Assembly (NCBI GenBank): GCA_000696115.1
Contig: JJOH01000012.1
Location: 1 to 64,000, forward strand
Length of the DNA stretch: 64,000 bases
Direction: 5' to 3'
Source of the DNA: Streptomyces olindensis
Lineage (GTDB): Bacteria; Actinomycetota; Actinomycetes; Streptomycetales; Streptomycetaceae
Shown here: positions 63,014-64,000 of the stretch, in pieces
Position numbering within the stretch: the first letter of the stretch is position 1
Layout of the letters: each line of letters begins with the position of its first letter
Notes under the pieces: generated by a model
Databases searched by the model: none
What the model saw: the letters and a program-made list of their open reading frames with translations, nothing else
What the model was told of the DNA's origin: nothing
Made by a program: the position numbers and the translations under genes

Positions 63014-63283
63014 GATCTGACTCCCCCTGATATGGACGAACATGGACGACACCGGTGCTTCGGCCGCCGTTCTCCACCGCTGTACGGGGACTTCGGGCCG
63101 ACTCACCGCGTCCGGGAACGGCACCACACCCTATGGGGTGGCTGTGGGGGAGGACCGACGGAACAGCAACAGTTCCGTCACGGAAAGGATCTTGAGACAA
63201 CCCGTACGGGATCCGGAGTGGAACGGTGTCCGAGCGGGCAGGTCCCGTTCGCGCAGGTCCCGTTCGCGCAGGACAGGGGGGCC
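63014..63283. promoter_or_regulatory. Divergent intergenic region with a 15-bp direct repeat
   Basis: The gap separates copy 2 from the NTPase-like gene. GGTCCCGTTCGCGCA occurs twice in tandem at 63241-63255 and 63256-63270, just ahead of the NTPase start. No other signal is clear. Confidence 0.45.
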
Positions 63284-64000
63284 ATGGCAGGAAGTCCCGA
63301 CAGGCGACGACGTGAGGTGCTGCTGCTCGCGGCCGAACCCGTCCTCGGGGCCGCCGTGGGCGCGCTGACGAACCTGGTCACCCACCTTGAACTGGTGGCT
63401 CTTCGGCGCGCTGCTCCTGCTGGTCACGCTCGCCGCCCTGAGGGCCGCGCTGGTCCCGGGCGGCAGTACCGCCGCGGGCGACTCCGCTCCGGTCATGGGA
63501 TCCGACGGCCGGAGCGATGGCCCGAAGACACTGCCGCCGGGCGCGGCGGTGTTCGCCGGCCGTGACAACGAGCTGGACCGGCTGCTGACCGCCGAGCCGC
63601 CCGCCACCGCGACACGACCTCTCGTCTGTCTCGTCACGGGCCGCTCCGGCAGCGGCAAGACGGAGCTCGCCGTCCAGGCGGCCCACCGGCTCGGGGAGCG
63701 TTACCCGGGCGGGCGGCTCTTCGTGGGGTACCGCAGCAACACGGGGTCGGCGGGCCACCTTCGCCCGGAGGACGTTCTCGCCGCGGTGCTGGTCACCGTC
63801 GGAGCGGCTCCGGCGACGACCGACTTCGACCTGGACAGCATGACCACGCAGTGGCGCACCGCGGTCGGGGACAGACCGTTCCTGATGGTCGCCGAGCCGA
63901 CCCCGCCCGCCCTGCGTGCCGAGCCGCACCGACCCGACCAACGGGACGGCCCTGCCGCTCGCCGAGGAAGCGGCCGACGCCTTCCGCAGGCTGCGCGACC
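63284..64000 (+). pseudogene. P-loop NTPase-like membrane protein, frameshifted and cut by the window edge
   Basis: From ATG 63284 the frame reads MAGSPDRRRREVLLLAAEPV and on to GALTNLVT, then continues in a different frame with LNWWLFGALLLLVTLAALRA, a natural hydrophobic continuation. One extra C in CCC at 63381-63383 explains the shift. The second frame has a P-loop in TGRSGSGKTELAV and LFVGYRSNTG and DVLAAVLVTVGAAP, typical of NB-ARC/STAND-like ATPases, then turns into Arg/Pro-rich sequence near 63890 while yet another frame gives PLAEEAADAFRRLRD. Either the gene is decayed or the assembly has small indels here. The C-terminal end lies outside the window. Confidence 0.6.

Overview
The window is a piece of a Streptomyces chromosome. 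It has very high GC content, GTG starts, Ala/Arg/Gly-rich proteins, and a gene order that I recognise from memory as the part of the S. coelicolor core chromosome around osaC-osaA-osaB, ftsK, recA-recX, gluABCD, miaB, miaA, dapF, rshA and hflX. No database search was possible, so family names rest on motifs read in the translations and symbols on recalled synteny.

Layout. 1-1460: 3' end of a 23S rRNA gene, 5S rRNA, a strong terminator, a shortened aminotransferase and tRNA-Thr(GGT). 1466-11046: the osmoadaptation cluster osaC (anti-sigma/PAS/GAF/PP2C), divergent from osaA (poly-HAMP hybrid histidine kinase) and osaB (response regulator). 11174-18535: ftsK, a RodZ-like protein, and the overlapping rimO-pgsA-cinA set followed by clgR. 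18759-20110: dpsC and a G-rich, strongly strand-biased stretch. 20111-26723: SDR, nei and lhr on the minus strand. 26837-31963: AraC regulator, azlCD, an alpha-toroid-like protein, a DUF3046 protein, an AI-2E-type permease and a hypothetical. 32096-34233: recA-recX with LexA and PafBC-type control. 34298-37147: cysteine dioxygenase-rhodanese pair behind a Cys-rich leader peptide, then a flavin monooxygenase. 37425-44214: glutamate ABC transporter gluABCD, its two-component system gluR-gluK, and a TAXI binding protein. 44311-48489: MazG-like pyrophosphohydrolase, minisatellite, cation/proton antiporter with RCK_C subunit, NarL-type two-component system. 48553-60106: miaB, LigB-like protein, antitoxin-like genes, miaA, dapF, rshA, M1 peptidase, hflX. 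60188-64000: two paralogous secreted serine-protease-like lipoproteins and a frameshifted P-loop NTPase cut by the window edge.

Main themes. Four promoters share the layout TTGTCAGTGGC-N6-TAnnnT, the type recognised by PafBC in the LexA-independent DNA damage response. They lie ahead of recA, lhr-nei, mazG and, more weakly, rimO-pgsA-cinA; three of the four put the start codon 6-7 nt after the -10 box, implying leaderless mRNAs. The cysteine dioxygenase operon looks like a complete control unit: a 12-bp inverted repeat abutting a -35 box, a promoter, a probably leaderless 28-codon peptide with a Cys-rich tail, then the enzyme genes. Several tandem DNA repeats (276-bp units in osaA, an ACAGAC array in azlC, an 18-bp minisatellite after mazG, a 30-bp array between the proteases) are further unusual structure.
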